The notes: generated by a model not told the origin, from the sequence alone. A stretch of 5,820 nt of DNA from an uncultured Actinomyces sp. (GCA_945949035.1 CAMFDH010000096.1:1-5820); one strand, 5' to 3'; shown: positions 1 to 5,820, counted from the stretch's first letter. Program-made: numbers and translations.

Positions 1-183
1 GGCAGTCCCCTTCCAGTCCATCGCAGAGATGTCGTCCCCGGGTTTGTACTCAGCCATATCTAGGAACTCATGGCTGCTTCCCGCGCCCTCGCCACGGTGG
101 TACCCGTCCAGAAGAGAAAGCAGCTTCTTCTGAACCGGATAGGAGACCAGACGAGAGTAGTCGTGGAGGCGCGGGGAGGACAT
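1..183 (-). CDS. DUF58 family protein, N-terminal part (runs off left edge)
   Basis: The first 61 codons of a leftward gene are present, read from an ATG at 181-183 to the window edge without a stop. The translation begins MSSPRLHDYSRLVSYPVQ and contains SHEF (37-40), YKPGDD (46-51) and DWK (56-58). This matches the conserved DUF58 core, usually seen as EFxxLRxYxPGDDxRxIDWxxxAR. The core starts close to the N-terminus, so this looks like the short cytoplasmic DUF58 class of about 300 residues with no N-terminal membrane helices; that is inference, since most of the protein is missing. The ATG lies 2 bp after the moxR stop and has no clear Shine-Dalgarno sequence of its own, so translation is probably coupled to moxR. 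DUF58 proteins commonly accompany MoxR ATPases and often lead to a VWA-type domain. Two usual arginines of the core are replaced here (AEY for REY, ISAMDW for VRRIDW), possibly lineage drift. Confidence 0.85.
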   Translation of the reverse strand, partial: MSSPRLHDYSRLVSYPVQKKLLSLLDGYHRGEGAGSSHEFLDMAEYKPGDDISAMDWKGTA

Positions 184-185
184 GC

Positions 186-1217
186 TTAGGGAACCGGAAC
201 CACGTTGAACGCAGCGTCAATCAAACCGGTGACTGAAACCGAATCTGCCACGGCATCCCACGTTCGCACCAGTCGATGACGCAGCACAGAGTGGCGCATG
301 GCCTTGATATCGGCAGGAATGACGTAGTTCCGCCCACTCATAAGGGCGATGGCCTGGGCCACCTTCATCAGGGCGATACCGCCGCGCGGTGAAGCTCCCA
401 TGCGCAGGTACCTGTCGAGGTCAGGCAGGGGGCTGGGTCCACCCCCGCGGGTGGTGTTGATGATGTCGACGATGTAGCTCTTGATGGCGGGGTGGACGAA
501 AACTCGGGCCGAGTACTCTTGCAGCTCTTCTAGTTCTTCGAGAGAGATGGGCTTACCTGCCACTTCTTCAGCAAACACCCCCTCATCGATCATCTCGAGG
601 ATGCGCACCTCTTCGGAAGCGGAGGGGTAGGAGATGACGACCTTCATGAGGAAGCGGTCCATCTGCGCCTCGGGGAGGACGTACGTACCCTCTTCCTCAA
701 TCGGGTTCTGGGTGGCCATGACCATGAAGGGCCTGGGAAGCCTGTGGTTTTCCCCGCCGATCGTCGTCTGCCCCTCCTGCATCGCCTCAAGCATCGCGGA
801 CTGGGTCTTAGCCGACGACCGGTTGATCTCATCAAGGAGGACGAAGTTGGCGTGTACCGGCCCCAGCTGGGTGACGAAGGCGCCGGTGGCCTGGTTGTAG
901 ATCTGTGTGCCCACGATGTCGGAGGGCATAAGGTCCGGGGTGCATTGGATGCGTCGGAAGGTTCCAGACACGGCGCTGGCCAGCGTGTGAGCAGCGGTCG
1001 TCTTTGCCAGCCCGGGAACCGACTCAATGAGGACGTGCCCGCGGGCCATCAGGGTTGCCAGCAGGGTGCGGCGCAGGTCTTCCTGCCCCACTACGCGCTG
1101 TTCGTAGAGGGATTCCACCCTGGAAATGAGCTCCTGAGCACGCTTCGTCTCAGCCTCACTAAGGTGGCGCGAAGTCCCCACCTCGACTTCGACCTCGACT
1201 TCAACTTCGTTAGTCAC
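186..1217 (-). CDS. MoxR family AAA+ ATPase
   Basis: This encodes a 343-residue cytoplasmic AAA+ ATPase of the MoxR family. These act as chaperones that help mature or activate protein complexes, usually with DUF58 or VWA partners encoded beside them. Motifs seen, in order: VVGQ (42-45), a Walker A of MoxR type ESVPGLAKT (65-73, K72 and T73), Walker B LLDEINR (127-133, D129 and E130), sensor 1 ATQNP (168-172), the arginine-finger region EAQMDRF (183-189) and sensor 2 GASPRG (274-279). All motifs needed for ATP hydrolysis appear intact. Length fits the family. I chose the GTG at 1217 because GGAGGT lies 3 bases upstream. An upstream GTG at 1283 has GGAG 5 bases before it and would add 22 atypical residues. 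Residues 4-13 are five EV pairs encoded by a hexanucleotide repeat. The DUF58 gene follows after 2 bp. The client of this pair cannot be read from the window. Confidence 0.93.
   Translation of the reverse strand: MTNEVEVEVEVEVGTSRHLSEAETKRAQELISRVESLYEQRVVGQEDLRRTLLATLMARGHVLIESVPGLAKTTAAHTLASAVSGTFRRIQCTPDLMPSDIVGTQIYNQATGAFVTQLGPVHANFVLLDEINRSSAKTQSAMLEAMQEGQTTIGGENHRLPRPFMVMATQNPIEEEGTYVLPEAQMDRFLMKVVISYPSASEEVRILEMIDEGVFAEEVAGKPISLEELEELQEYSARVFVHPAIKSYIVDIINTTRGGGPSPLPDLDRYLRMGASPRGGIALMKVAQAIALMSGRNYVIPADIKAMRHSVLRHRLVRTWDAVADSVSVTGLIDAAFNVVPVP
1179..1208 (-). repeat. Degenerate hexanucleotide repeat encoding (Glu-Val)5
   Basis: Five tandem copies of GARGTN lie within moxR and encode residues 4-13 as EVEVEVEVEV. 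Because the unit is 6 bp, a gain or loss of one copy would change the length by two residues and keep the frame. Synonymous differences between copies (GAA/GAG, GTT/GTC/GTG) should limit slippage. Confidence 0.8.
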
Positions 1218-1220
1218 GCG

Positions 1221-1226
1221 ACCTCC
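1221..1226 (-). promoter_or_regulatory. Ribosome binding site deciding the moxR start
   Basis: GGAGGT on the minus strand sits 3 bases before the GTG at 1217 (4 bases counted from GGAGG). The spacing is tight, but the match is the best near any candidate start and gives a protein of normal MoxR length. Confidence 0.55.
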
Positions 1227-1326
1227 GCTGTACCGGTTTGGACCCTGTTGCTTCCAACCTAGTTTCGCACGAGGCACCGACACCACGACTCCGCGTCTAG
1301 CGATATTGCCCCGCAGACGGCCGAAA

Positions 1327-1353
1327 CCCCGGTTGGTCAGTGACCAACCGGGG
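1327..1353 (-). terminator. Hairpin terminator after pckG
   Basis: A perfect 12-bp inverted repeat, CCCCGGTTGGTC paired with GACCAACCGGGG around a 3-nt loop, begins 17 bp past the pckG stop. On the minus strand only TTT follows the stem, so the U-tract is weak. Stable stems with poor U-tails are common in actinobacteria. It lies between pckG and moxR and probably separates the two transcription units. The repeat is symmetric, but no rightward gene ends here, so I assign it to the minus strand. Confidence 0.75.
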
Positions 1354-1370
1354 CAACGAACTACGAACTA

Positions 1371-3209
1371 CTAGTTCTTAGCAGCGGTGATGCGCTCCTG
1401 GAGCTTGGCAAGCTCGGTGCGAACCTCTGCGGGAACCTTGTCACCGAACTGCTCGAAGTAGGTCTCCGAGTCAGCGGTCTCAAGCTCCCAGGCTTCCGGA
1501 TCGATCTCGTAGAGAGCGTTCCAGTCTTCCTCGGTGAAGCCCTCAAGTCCCTCGATGTTGAAGTCCTCGAACTTGGGGTAGCGACCGGTGACACCGTCGA
1601 CTGCTTCGACCTCGCCGGCTGAACGACGAACGATCCAGTCGAGGACGCGGGCGTTGTCGCCGTATCCCGGCCACATGAACTTGCCGTCTTCGTCCTTGCG
1701 GAACCAGTTGACCTGGTAGATCTGGGGGAACTTATCTCCCAGCTTCTCACCCATCTCAACCCAGTGGCTCCAGTAGTCGGCCATGTTGTAGCCACAGAAG
1801 GGCAGCATGGCGAACGGGTCGTGGCGCAGTGAACCGGCCTTGACGTCAGTCGCAGCAGCGGTTACCTCAGAGGCAACGGTTGCGCCAATGTAAACGCCGT
1901 GGTCGGGGCTGTAGGCCTCGGCAACCAGCGGAACATTGGTGGCGCGACGTCCACCGAAGAGGATGGCGTCGATCGGGACACCCTGGGGTGCCTCCCAGTC
2001 CTCCGAGATGATCGGGCACTGCCATGCGGGGGCGGTGAAGCGGCTGTTCGGGTGCGACGACAGGGTGCCCGACTCAGGGGTCCAGTCGTTGCCGTGCCAG
2101 TCGATCAGGTGTGCCGGGGTCTCATCAGACATGCCCTCCCACCAGACATCGCCATCATCGGTCAGTGCGACGTTGGTGAAGATGGCGTTAGCCTTCATCG
2201 ACTCCATGGCCATCGGGTTCGTCTTGTAAGAAGTACCCGGGGCAACACCGAAGAAGCCAGCCTCAGGGTTGATGGCGTAGAGGCGACCATCCGGACCCGG
2301 ACGCATCCAGGCGATGTCGTCACCCACGGTCTCAACCTTGTAGCCGGGAATGGTGGGCTCAAGCATGGCGAGGTTTGTCTTGCCACATGCCGACGGGAAG
2401 GCGGCGGTGACGAAGAACTTACGGCCGTCTGATTCGCGGGTCAGACCCAGGATCAGCATGTGCTCGGCCATCCAGCCGTTGTCGCGGGCCATGGTCGAGG
2501 CGATGCGCAGTGCGTAGCACTTCTTGCCCAGCAGGGCGTTGCCGCCGTAACCGGAACCGTAGGACCAGATCTCATTGGTCTCTGGGAAGTGGGTGATGTA
2601 CTTGTCATCGTTGCAGGGCCAGGTGGTATCTTCCTGACCTTCTTCAAGGGGGGCGCCAACCGAGTGAACAGCGGGAACCCATTCCTTGCCCTCAGCAATG
2701 AGGTCCATGGCGGGGGTGCCAATGCGGGTCATGATGCGCATGTTGGTGACAACGTAGGGAGAGTCTGTGATCTCAATGCCCAGCTGGCTGATCGGACCAC
2801 CTACAGGACCCATGGAGAAGGGAATCACGTACATGGTGCGGCCCTTCATGCAGCCGTCAAACTTGCCGTGAAGGATTTCCTTCATTTCCTTGGGATCTGC
2901 CCAGTGGTTGGTGGGCCCGGCGTCCTCTTCCTCCTCGGAGCAGATGAGCGTGCGAGATTCAACACGTGCAACGTCGGAGGGAAGTGAACGTGCCAGGAAT
3001 GAGTTGGGACGCTTCTCTTCGTTGAGGCGGATCATCATGCCGCTCTCAACCATCTGGTCGGTGAGTCGCTTCCACTCTTCTTCGGTGCCATCAGAGAACT
3101 CAACGCGCTCAGGCTTCGTGAGTTCGGCGATCTTTGTCACCCAGTCGATTACATCTTCGGGAGCGTTGGCTGGGGCTGCCGCTCGGACATCCATTTCAGT
3201 GACGGACAT
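1371..3209 (-). CDS. pckG: Phosphoenolpyruvate carboxykinase (GTP)
   Basis: This 612-residue cytosolic enzyme interconverts oxaloacetate + GTP and PEP + GDP + CO2. It serves gluconeogenesis, or in fermenting actinobacteria PEP carboxylation toward succinate (inference). The GTP-family motifs are all visible: substrate arginine R82 in ARVESRT, YGGN (221-224), metal-binding K230 in [13 protein letters not shown], metal-binding H250 in AEHMLILG, the P-loop FPSACGKTN (271-279) with the characteristic reactive C275, metal-binding D297/D298 in [20 protein letters not shown] (314-326), NSRF (388-391), GGRR (419-422), and the lid region leading into [13 protein letters not shown] (463-475). Length matches other actinobacterial GTP-PEPCKs. 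The ATG at 3209 is chosen because AGGAGG lies 10 bases upstream; an upstream in-frame ATG at 3263 would add 18 residues that contain the Shine-Dalgarno itself. The gene is transcribed alone, divergently from the phosphate operon, and ends at the hairpin at 1327..1353. Confidence 0.98.
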   Translation of the reverse strand: MSVTEMDVRAAAPANAPEDVIDWVTKIAELTKPERVEFSDGTEEEWKRLTDQMVESGMMIRLNEEKRPNSFLARSLPSDVARVESRTLICSEEEEDAGPTNHWADPKEMKEILHGKFDGCMKGRTMYVIPFSMGPVGGPISQLGIEITDSPYVVTNMRIMTRIGTPAMDLIAEGKEWVPAVHSVGAPLEEGQEDTTWPCNDDKYITHFPETNEIWSYGSGYGGNALLGKKCYALRIASTMARDNGWMAEHMLILGLTRESDGRKFFVTAAFPSACGKTNLAMLEPTIPGYKVETVGDDIAWMRPGPDGRLYAINPEAGFFGVAPGTSYKTNPMAMESMKANAIFTNVALTDDGDVWWEGMSDETPAHLIDWHGNDWTPESGTLSSHPNSRFTAPAWQCPIISEDWEAPQGVPIDAILFGGRRATNVPLVAEAYSPDHGVYIGATVASEVTAAATDVKAGSLRHDPFAMLPFCGYNMADYWSHWVEMGEKLGDKFPQIYQVNWFRKDEDGKFMWPGYGDNARVLDWIVRRSAGEVEAVDGVTGRYPKFEDFNIEGLEGFTEEDWNALYEIDPEAWELETADSETYFEQFGDKVPAEVRTELAKLQERITAAKN

Positions 3210-3219
3210 AAGTTGCTTG

Positions 3220-3225
3220 CCTCCT
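3220..3225 (-). promoter_or_regulatory. Ribosome binding site deciding the pckG start
   Basis: AGGAGG on the minus strand is a perfect Shine-Dalgarno core. It sits 10 bases before the ATG at 3209, at the long end of the usual range. It rules out the longer frame that starts at 3263. Confidence 0.75.
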
Positions 3226-3243
3226 AGTAAAAGGGCTTGCCTT

Positions 3244-3258
3244 GGGGCCGGTAGCCCC
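3244..3258 (-). other. Small hairpin in the pckG leader
   Basis: GGGGC and GCCCC form a 5-bp stem around TACCG, just upstream of the pckG ribosome binding site. The left arm (AAGGGGCT on the minus strand) can instead pair with AGCCCTT at 3231..3237 with one bulged G, so two mutually exclusive folds can be drawn. Whether this matters for expression is unknown. Confidence 0.4.
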
Positions 3259-3274
3259 TTCAATCTGCCCCACT

Positions 3275-3283
3275 AGTATCCCA
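3275..3283 (-). promoter_or_regulatory. Possible extended -10 promoter of pckG
   Basis: On the minus strand TGG-GATACT is an extended -10 element: TGn followed directly by a hexamer matching TATAAT at four positions. No good -35 lies 16-18 bases upstream, which extended -10 promoters can tolerate. Transcription would start near 3268, giving a leader of about 60 nt that includes the hairpin at 3244..3258. Confidence 0.33.
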
Positions 3284-3331
3284 AGAGAACCGGCAAAATA
3301 TCTGGTCGTTAAGTCCCCCGCGTGGTCTGAC

Positions 3332-3356
3332 TCACATTGCTGAGATCACATTGTTG
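3332..3356. repeat. Direct repeat in the divergent control region (candidate operator)
   Basis: TCACATTGCTG (3332-3342) is repeated as TCACATTGTTG (3346-3356), 10 of 11 bases identical, with a period of 14 bp. It lies between the divergent pckG and phosphate-operon starts, upstream of both candidate promoters. That position suits a regulator site shared by both units. I do not recognise the motif. Its period differs from the 11-bp direct-repeat spacing I recall for Streptomyces PHO boxes. Confidence 0.4.
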
Positions 3357-3376
3357 CCGGGGAGAGAGATAGCGGG

Positions 3377-3406
3377 TTAACAGCCCGCAAATCTACCGGT
3401 TAGGCT
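3377..3406 (+). promoter_or_regulatory. Possible promoter of the DUF47-pit operon
   Basis: TTAACA (3377-3382, one mismatch to TTGACA) is followed after 18 bases by TAGGCT (3401-3406), which fits the loose actinobacterial -10 pattern TAnnnT. Transcription would begin near 3413, about 45 bases before the GTG start. The -35 hexamer falls inside a small inverted repeat, GCGGG-N7-CCCGC (3372-3388). The assignment is by eye and tentative. Confidence 0.35.
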
Positions 3407-3458
3407 GTTCGTGTTATCGACTTAATGCCCAAAACTTTCTAAGTAAACGGAGAACACT

Positions 3459-4088
3459 GTGGCAATAAAAGCTGACCGTGGACCAACGTTTTTTGACCTT
3501 CTTACTAAGCAGGCCGAAAAGCTCGTGGATGCATCGGCTCTACTGCGAGACATCTTTAACTCAAAAGGTTCGGACCGTGTTGAAGTACGCGACCGTCTTC
3601 ACGACGTCGAGCACGAAGCAGACGAACTGAACCATGTCTTCATCTCGAAGATCAACCAGTCCTTCATCACCCCGTTTGACCGTGAGGACCTGGCACGACT
3701 GGCCCACCTGCTCGATGACTGCGTCGACCTGATGGATGAGGCCGGCGACATGATCGTCCTCTACAAGATTGACGACATCCCCTCCCCATTCGAAGATCTA
3801 CTGCGCAAGCAGGTTGAAGTTCTTCGCAAGTGCTCGAAGCTGACGGCTCAGGCCATGCCCAAGTTGAAGAAGCCCATGGACCTGAAGCCCTACTGGCTTG
3901 AGATCAACATTCTTGAGAACCAGGGCGACCAGGCCTACCGTCGTACCATTGCCAACCTCTTCGATTCGGGTCTCGACCCCATCACTATCATCAAGCTGAA
4001 GGACGTTGTCCTCACGCTTGAAAAGGCCACGGATGCCTTCGAGTCGCTCGCACATGCGGTCGAGGGCATCGCGGTGAAGGAGTCCTGA
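3459..4088 (+). CDS. DUF47 (PhoU-like) Pit accessory protein
   Basis: This encodes a 209-residue soluble, mostly helical protein of the DUF47/PhoU_div family, which is typically encoded next to PiT phosphate transporters and thought to modulate them, like PhoU for the Pst system. Family hallmarks seen are the acidic/histidine motif EHEADEL (51-57), TPFDRED (71-77), DDCVDLMDEAGD (86-97), ENQGDQAYRR (153-162) and the C-terminal EKATDAFESLAHAVEGI (188-204). The repeated E/D-rich helices match the metal-binding pattern of PhoU folds. Length is normal for the family and there is no signal peptide or membrane helix. The start is the GTG at 3459, with GGAG 6 bases upstream. The stop is 3 bp before the pit start, and the pit ribosome binding site lies inside this gene, so the two are co-transcribed and probably translationally coupled. 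Homologues are sometimes called Pap or OrfA. Confidence 0.93.
   Translation: MAIKADRGPTFFDLLTKQAEKLVDASALLRDIFNSKGSDRVEVRDRLHDVEHEADELNHVFISKINQSFITPFDREDLARLAHLLDDCVDLMDEAGDMIVLYKIDDIPSPFEDLLRKQVEVLRKCSKLTAQAMPKLKKPMDLKPYWLEINILENQGDQAYRRTIANLFDSGLDPITIIKLKDVVLTLEKATDAFESLAHAVEGIAVKES
4077..4082 (+). promoter_or_regulatory. Ribosome binding site for pit, inside the upstream gene
   Basis: AAGGAG overlaps the last codons of the DUF47 gene and lies 9 bases before the GTG at 4092. This fixes the pit start and supports translational coupling. Confidence 0.65.
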
Positions 4089-4091
4089 CAG

Positions 4092-5153
4092 GTGGACCTA
4101 AACCTGATCCTGGTTGTTGTAGTCATTGCGATTGCGCTGCTGTTTGACTACACCAACGGTTTCCACGATGCCGCCAACGCCATCGCTACTTCCGTCTCGA
4201 CGCGTGCTCTAAAACCCCGCACCGCGCTCGCAATGTCCGCGGTCATGAACCTGATCGGCGCCCTTCTGGGCACCGAAGTCGCCAAGACCATCGGTAAGGG
4301 CATCATCGACATCGACTCTTTTGCACTGGCAGATGATGCGGCCATGCAGAGGGCGGGTCTGATAAGCGTTCTGTGCGCACTGGTCGGCGGGGTGAACTGG
4401 AGCTACATCACCTGGTGGTTCGGTCTCCCCTCCTCGTCTTCCCACGCCCTCATCGGTGGCCTGGTCGGAGCAGGTTTGGCTTCCGCAACCCAGGTTGAGT
4501 GGGCAGGTATTCTACACAGCGTGATCATCCCGATGATCACTTCACCAATCATCGGTTTCGTCCTCGCCTTCATCCTGATGAAGTTGGTTCTGCGCTGGTT
4601 TGCGAACAGGCCCTACCACAAGACCATGGGTCGCTTCCGCTACGCACAGACCGCCTCTGCTGCCGCTATGGCCCTCGGCCACGGCCTGCAGGATGCGCAG
4701 AAGACGATGGGCATCATCGTCATGGCGCTTCTCGCGGGTGGCTACGGCGAGACACACAACATCTACGACCTCACAACCGGAGAGATGACAATCCCCCTCT
4801 GGGTCAAGGTTGCAGCCGCGAGTGCCATTGCATTCGGCACCTACTCCGGTGGGTACCGCATCATGAAGACTCTCGGTTCGAAGATGATCGACCTCGACCC
4901 GGCCCGCGGCTTCGTCGCCGAGTCGGTTGCAGCCGGCATCCTCTACACGGCCGCCTACGCGCTGCATGCCCCCATCTCCACCACCCAGACCATCACCGCC
5001 TCCATCCTCGGTGTCGGTGCGACCAAGCGCCTCAGCGCGGTTCGCTGGTCAGTGGTTGGAAACATCATGGTGGCGTGGGTCGTTACACTCCCGGCAGCTG
5101 CGGGTGTCGCTGCGGTCATGTACTTCGTCTTCCACTGGATCATTCCGGTCTAG
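4092..5153 (+). CDS. pit: PiT family inorganic phosphate transporter
   Basis: This 353-residue polytopic membrane protein (PHO4 family) takes up phosphate, usually as a metal-phosphate complex, with protons or sodium. The two inverted PiT repeats are clear. The N-terminal half has NGFHDAANAIAT (22-33) and PSSSSHALIGG (113-123). The C-terminal half has GHGLQDAQKTMG (196-207) and PISTTQ (294-299). The hydrophobic segments are long and well spaced: about 4-19, 45-60, 88-108, 119-131, 141-167, 205-216, 236-250, 275-290, 300-310 and 321-347. GHGLQD in place of the GTND seen elsewhere is, as I recall, normal for Streptomyces-type PiT proteins. Q299 stands where a histidine is usual. The start is a GTG with AAGGAG 9 bases upstream. 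It follows the DUF47 gene by 3 bp and precedes the lipoprotein by 6 bp, so the three probably share a transcript. Confidence 0.96.
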   Translation: MDLNLILVVVVIAIALLFDYTNGFHDAANAIATSVSTRALKPRTALAMSAVMNLIGALLGTEVAKTIGKGIIDIDSFALADDAAMQRAGLISVLCALVGGVNWSYITWWFGLPSSSSHALIGGLVGAGLASATQVEWAGILHSVIIPMITSPIIGFVLAFILMKLVLRWFANRPYHKTMGRFRYAQTASAAAMALGHGLQDAQKTMGIIVMALLAGGYGETHNIYDLTTGEMTIPLWVKVAAASAIAFGTYSGGYRIMKTLGSKMIDLDPARGFVAESVAAGILYTAAYALHAPISTTQTITASILGVGATKRLSAVRWSVVGNIMVAWVVTLPAAAGVAAVMYFVFHWIIPV

Positions 5154-5159
5154 AGAACA

Positions 5160-5633
5160 TTGGTTCACACCGTGTTGCTGACTAGGCAGACCTCAACCAC
5201 CAGGCCAAACCGCCTTCGCGCCCCTGCGGGTGCGGGGGTGACCGGCCTGGTGGTTCTGCTTGGACTGTCCGGGTGCTCCGCCCCCTCCACCTCGCTCGAG
5301 CTTGGTGACTGTCTGCGCGATCCCTCCGCCGGGTCCCGCTCGATCCACGTGGTCGACTGCGAGGCTCCCCACCGAGGCCAGGTCGTCGGCCTCTACGAAC
5401 CTATTGGCGGACCATACCCCGGCATCGATCTTCTTTCTGCCGAGGCCGAGCTTCCCTGCGAGGAAGCATTCGAAGAGTTCATCGGTACCAGTCCGCTGAC
5501 CTCGGTGTTCGACCTCTTCCCCCTGATTCCCTCCGAACAGGCCTGGGAGGAAGGCGATACCCTGGTGGCCTGCATTGCCGCTATCCACGGCGAGGGCGAG
5601 TCATCCTCTAGCTTCGAGGACTCCCACCGCTAG
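5160..5633 (+). CDS. Exported lipoprotein with a Septum_form-like domain
   Basis: The predicted 157-residue protein has a lipoprotein signal: an arginine-containing n-region, a hydrophobic stretch GVTGLVVLLGLSG (26-38) and the lipobox LSGC with lipidated C39. The mature part has the pattern GDCL (49-52), VVDCEAPHRGQVVG (64-77), GPYPG (84-88), C100 and W129..GDTLVAC (132-138). This resembles the actinobacterial Septum_form domain, whose name derives from a proposed link to septation. Four mature cysteines (51, 67, 100, 138) could form two disulfides outside the cell. Function is not established, and the family call rests on recalled pattern. The TTG at 5160 is only 6 bp past the pit stop, with a weak GAGA ahead of it. 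The GTG at 5172 is an alternative start and leaves the signal peptide usable. The gene probably rides on the pit transcript; I see no terminator after it. Confidence 0.78.
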   Translation: MVHTVLLTRQTSTTRPNRLRAPAGAGVTGLVVLLGLSGCSAPSTSLELGDCLRDPSAGSRSIHVVDCEAPHRGQVVGLYEPIGGPYPGIDLLSAEAELPCEEAFEEFIGTSPLTSVFDLFPLIPSEQAWEEGDTLVACIAAIHGEGESSSSFEDSHR

Positions 5634-5646
5634 GCTTCCCTACCGG

Positions 5647-5820
5647 CTATCCCAGTGAGAACTTGGTGAGGGGCTGGTGACGCTCGACCCCGATAACCCG
5701 TGGCGCCGAAGCGTGCGAGACGTGAACCACCAGCATCTCTGCCCGGTCAAGGTTCTTCTTAGGCTGCTCAATCAGCGCCATCATGCGCCGTGGGGTGATG
5801 TCACGAATCGGTGCCAGCAG
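5647..5820 (-). CDS. Unrecognised protein, C-terminal 57 residues (runs off right edge)
   Basis: A leftward open frame enters from the right edge and ends at a TAG whose complement is at 5647-5649. The visible residues begin LLAPIRDITPRRMMALI and end RHQPLTKFSLG. They include a hydrophobic beta-like stretch, MLVVHVSHAS, followed by PRVIGVER. No stop interrupts the 57 codons, and codon use resembles the neighbouring genes: of the codons ending in the window most have G or C in third position. I do not recognise the family from this tail and assign no function. It converges on the lipoprotein gene with only 13 bp between the two stops. Confidence 0.6.
   Translation of the reverse strand: MLAPIRDITPRRMMALIEQPKKNLDRAEMLVVHVSHASAPRVIGVERHQPLTKFSLG

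Noticed and set aside
250..270. Loss of Walker A glycine in MoxR (ESVPGLAKT) as a sign of inactivation
   Set aside because: MoxR proteins vary at this position (EGVPG, EDVPG), and the lysine, threonine, Walker B, sensors and arginine finger are all present, so it is not evidence of a dead enzyme. The motif itself lies near 1000-1025, not in the placeholder range at the gene's 3' end.
744..1262. Rightward open frame of 172 codons antisense to moxR
   Set aside because: It lies wholly over the strongly supported moxR frame, its product has no recognisable motif, and the run comes from the third-position GC bias of the real gene.
1899..2432. Rightward open frame of 177 codons antisense to pckG
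   Set aside because: It is a shadow of pckG, in which every catalytic motif is intact. No ribosome binding site or family pattern was seen.
3400..3435. Possible PHO box before the DUF47-pit operon
   Set aside because: GTT-containing segments are present, but I could not line up two 11-bp direct repeat units of the Streptomyces type.
4499..5185. Rightward open frame of 228 codons overlapping pit in another frame
   Set aside because: The translation is rich in His, Arg and Pro and typical of an out-of-frame GC-rich gene. The pit frame carries both PiT signature repeats.
5600..5665. Terminator between the convergent lipoprotein gene and the right-edge gene
   Set aside because: Only short or interrupted pairings (a CTAGC/GCTAG pair with a long loop, and a CCA/TGG pair) were found, with no U-tract.

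Overview
The window is a piece of an actinobacterial chromosome, moderately GC-rich by eye, with frequent GTG starts. Three things point to the group: a GTP-type phosphoenolpyruvate carboxykinase of 612 residues, a PiT transporter carrying the GHGLQDAQKTMG variant that I recall from Streptomyces-type PiT proteins, and a lipoprotein with a Septum_form-like cysteine pattern. My guess is an Actinomyces/Schaalia-like member of the Actinomycetales, but no rRNA or other marker is present to settle the genus. All genes look chromosomal and housekeeping. I see no mobile element, CRISPR array, tRNA or rRNA.

Layout. The left half reads leftward. pckG (1371..3209) is followed by a strong 12-bp hairpin (1327..1353), then a MoxR-type AAA+ ATPase (186..1217), then the first 61 codons of a DUF58 protein (1..183) that runs off the left edge. 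MoxR and DUF58 are 2 bp apart and form the start of a standard MoxR/DUF58 operon. The hairpin probably separates that operon from pckG.

The right half reads rightward from a 249-bp divergent intergenic region (3210..3458). It holds a DUF47/PhoU-like Pit accessory protein (3459..4088), a PiT inorganic phosphate transporter (4092..5153) and a small exported lipoprotein (5160..5633). The gaps between them are 3 and 6 bp, so they probably form one transcript. A convergent gene (5647..5820, minus strand, C-terminal 57 residues only) enters from the right edge. I do not recognise it.

How it fits together. PckG interconverts oxaloacetate and PEP with GTP/GDP. The DUF47 and PiT pair imports phosphate and keeps uptake in check. 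The lipoprotein probably sits on the outer face of the membrane. MoxR and DUF58 form a chaperone-like ATPase/adaptor pair whose substrate is usually encoded further along the operon, outside this window. No clearly undescribed system is present. The points most worth a second look are the divergent control region between pckG and the phosphate operon (a direct repeat, a GTG-N8-CAC site, a small inverted repeat and a structured pckG leader), the placement of the lipoprotein behind pit, and a hexanucleotide EV repeat beside the moxR start.
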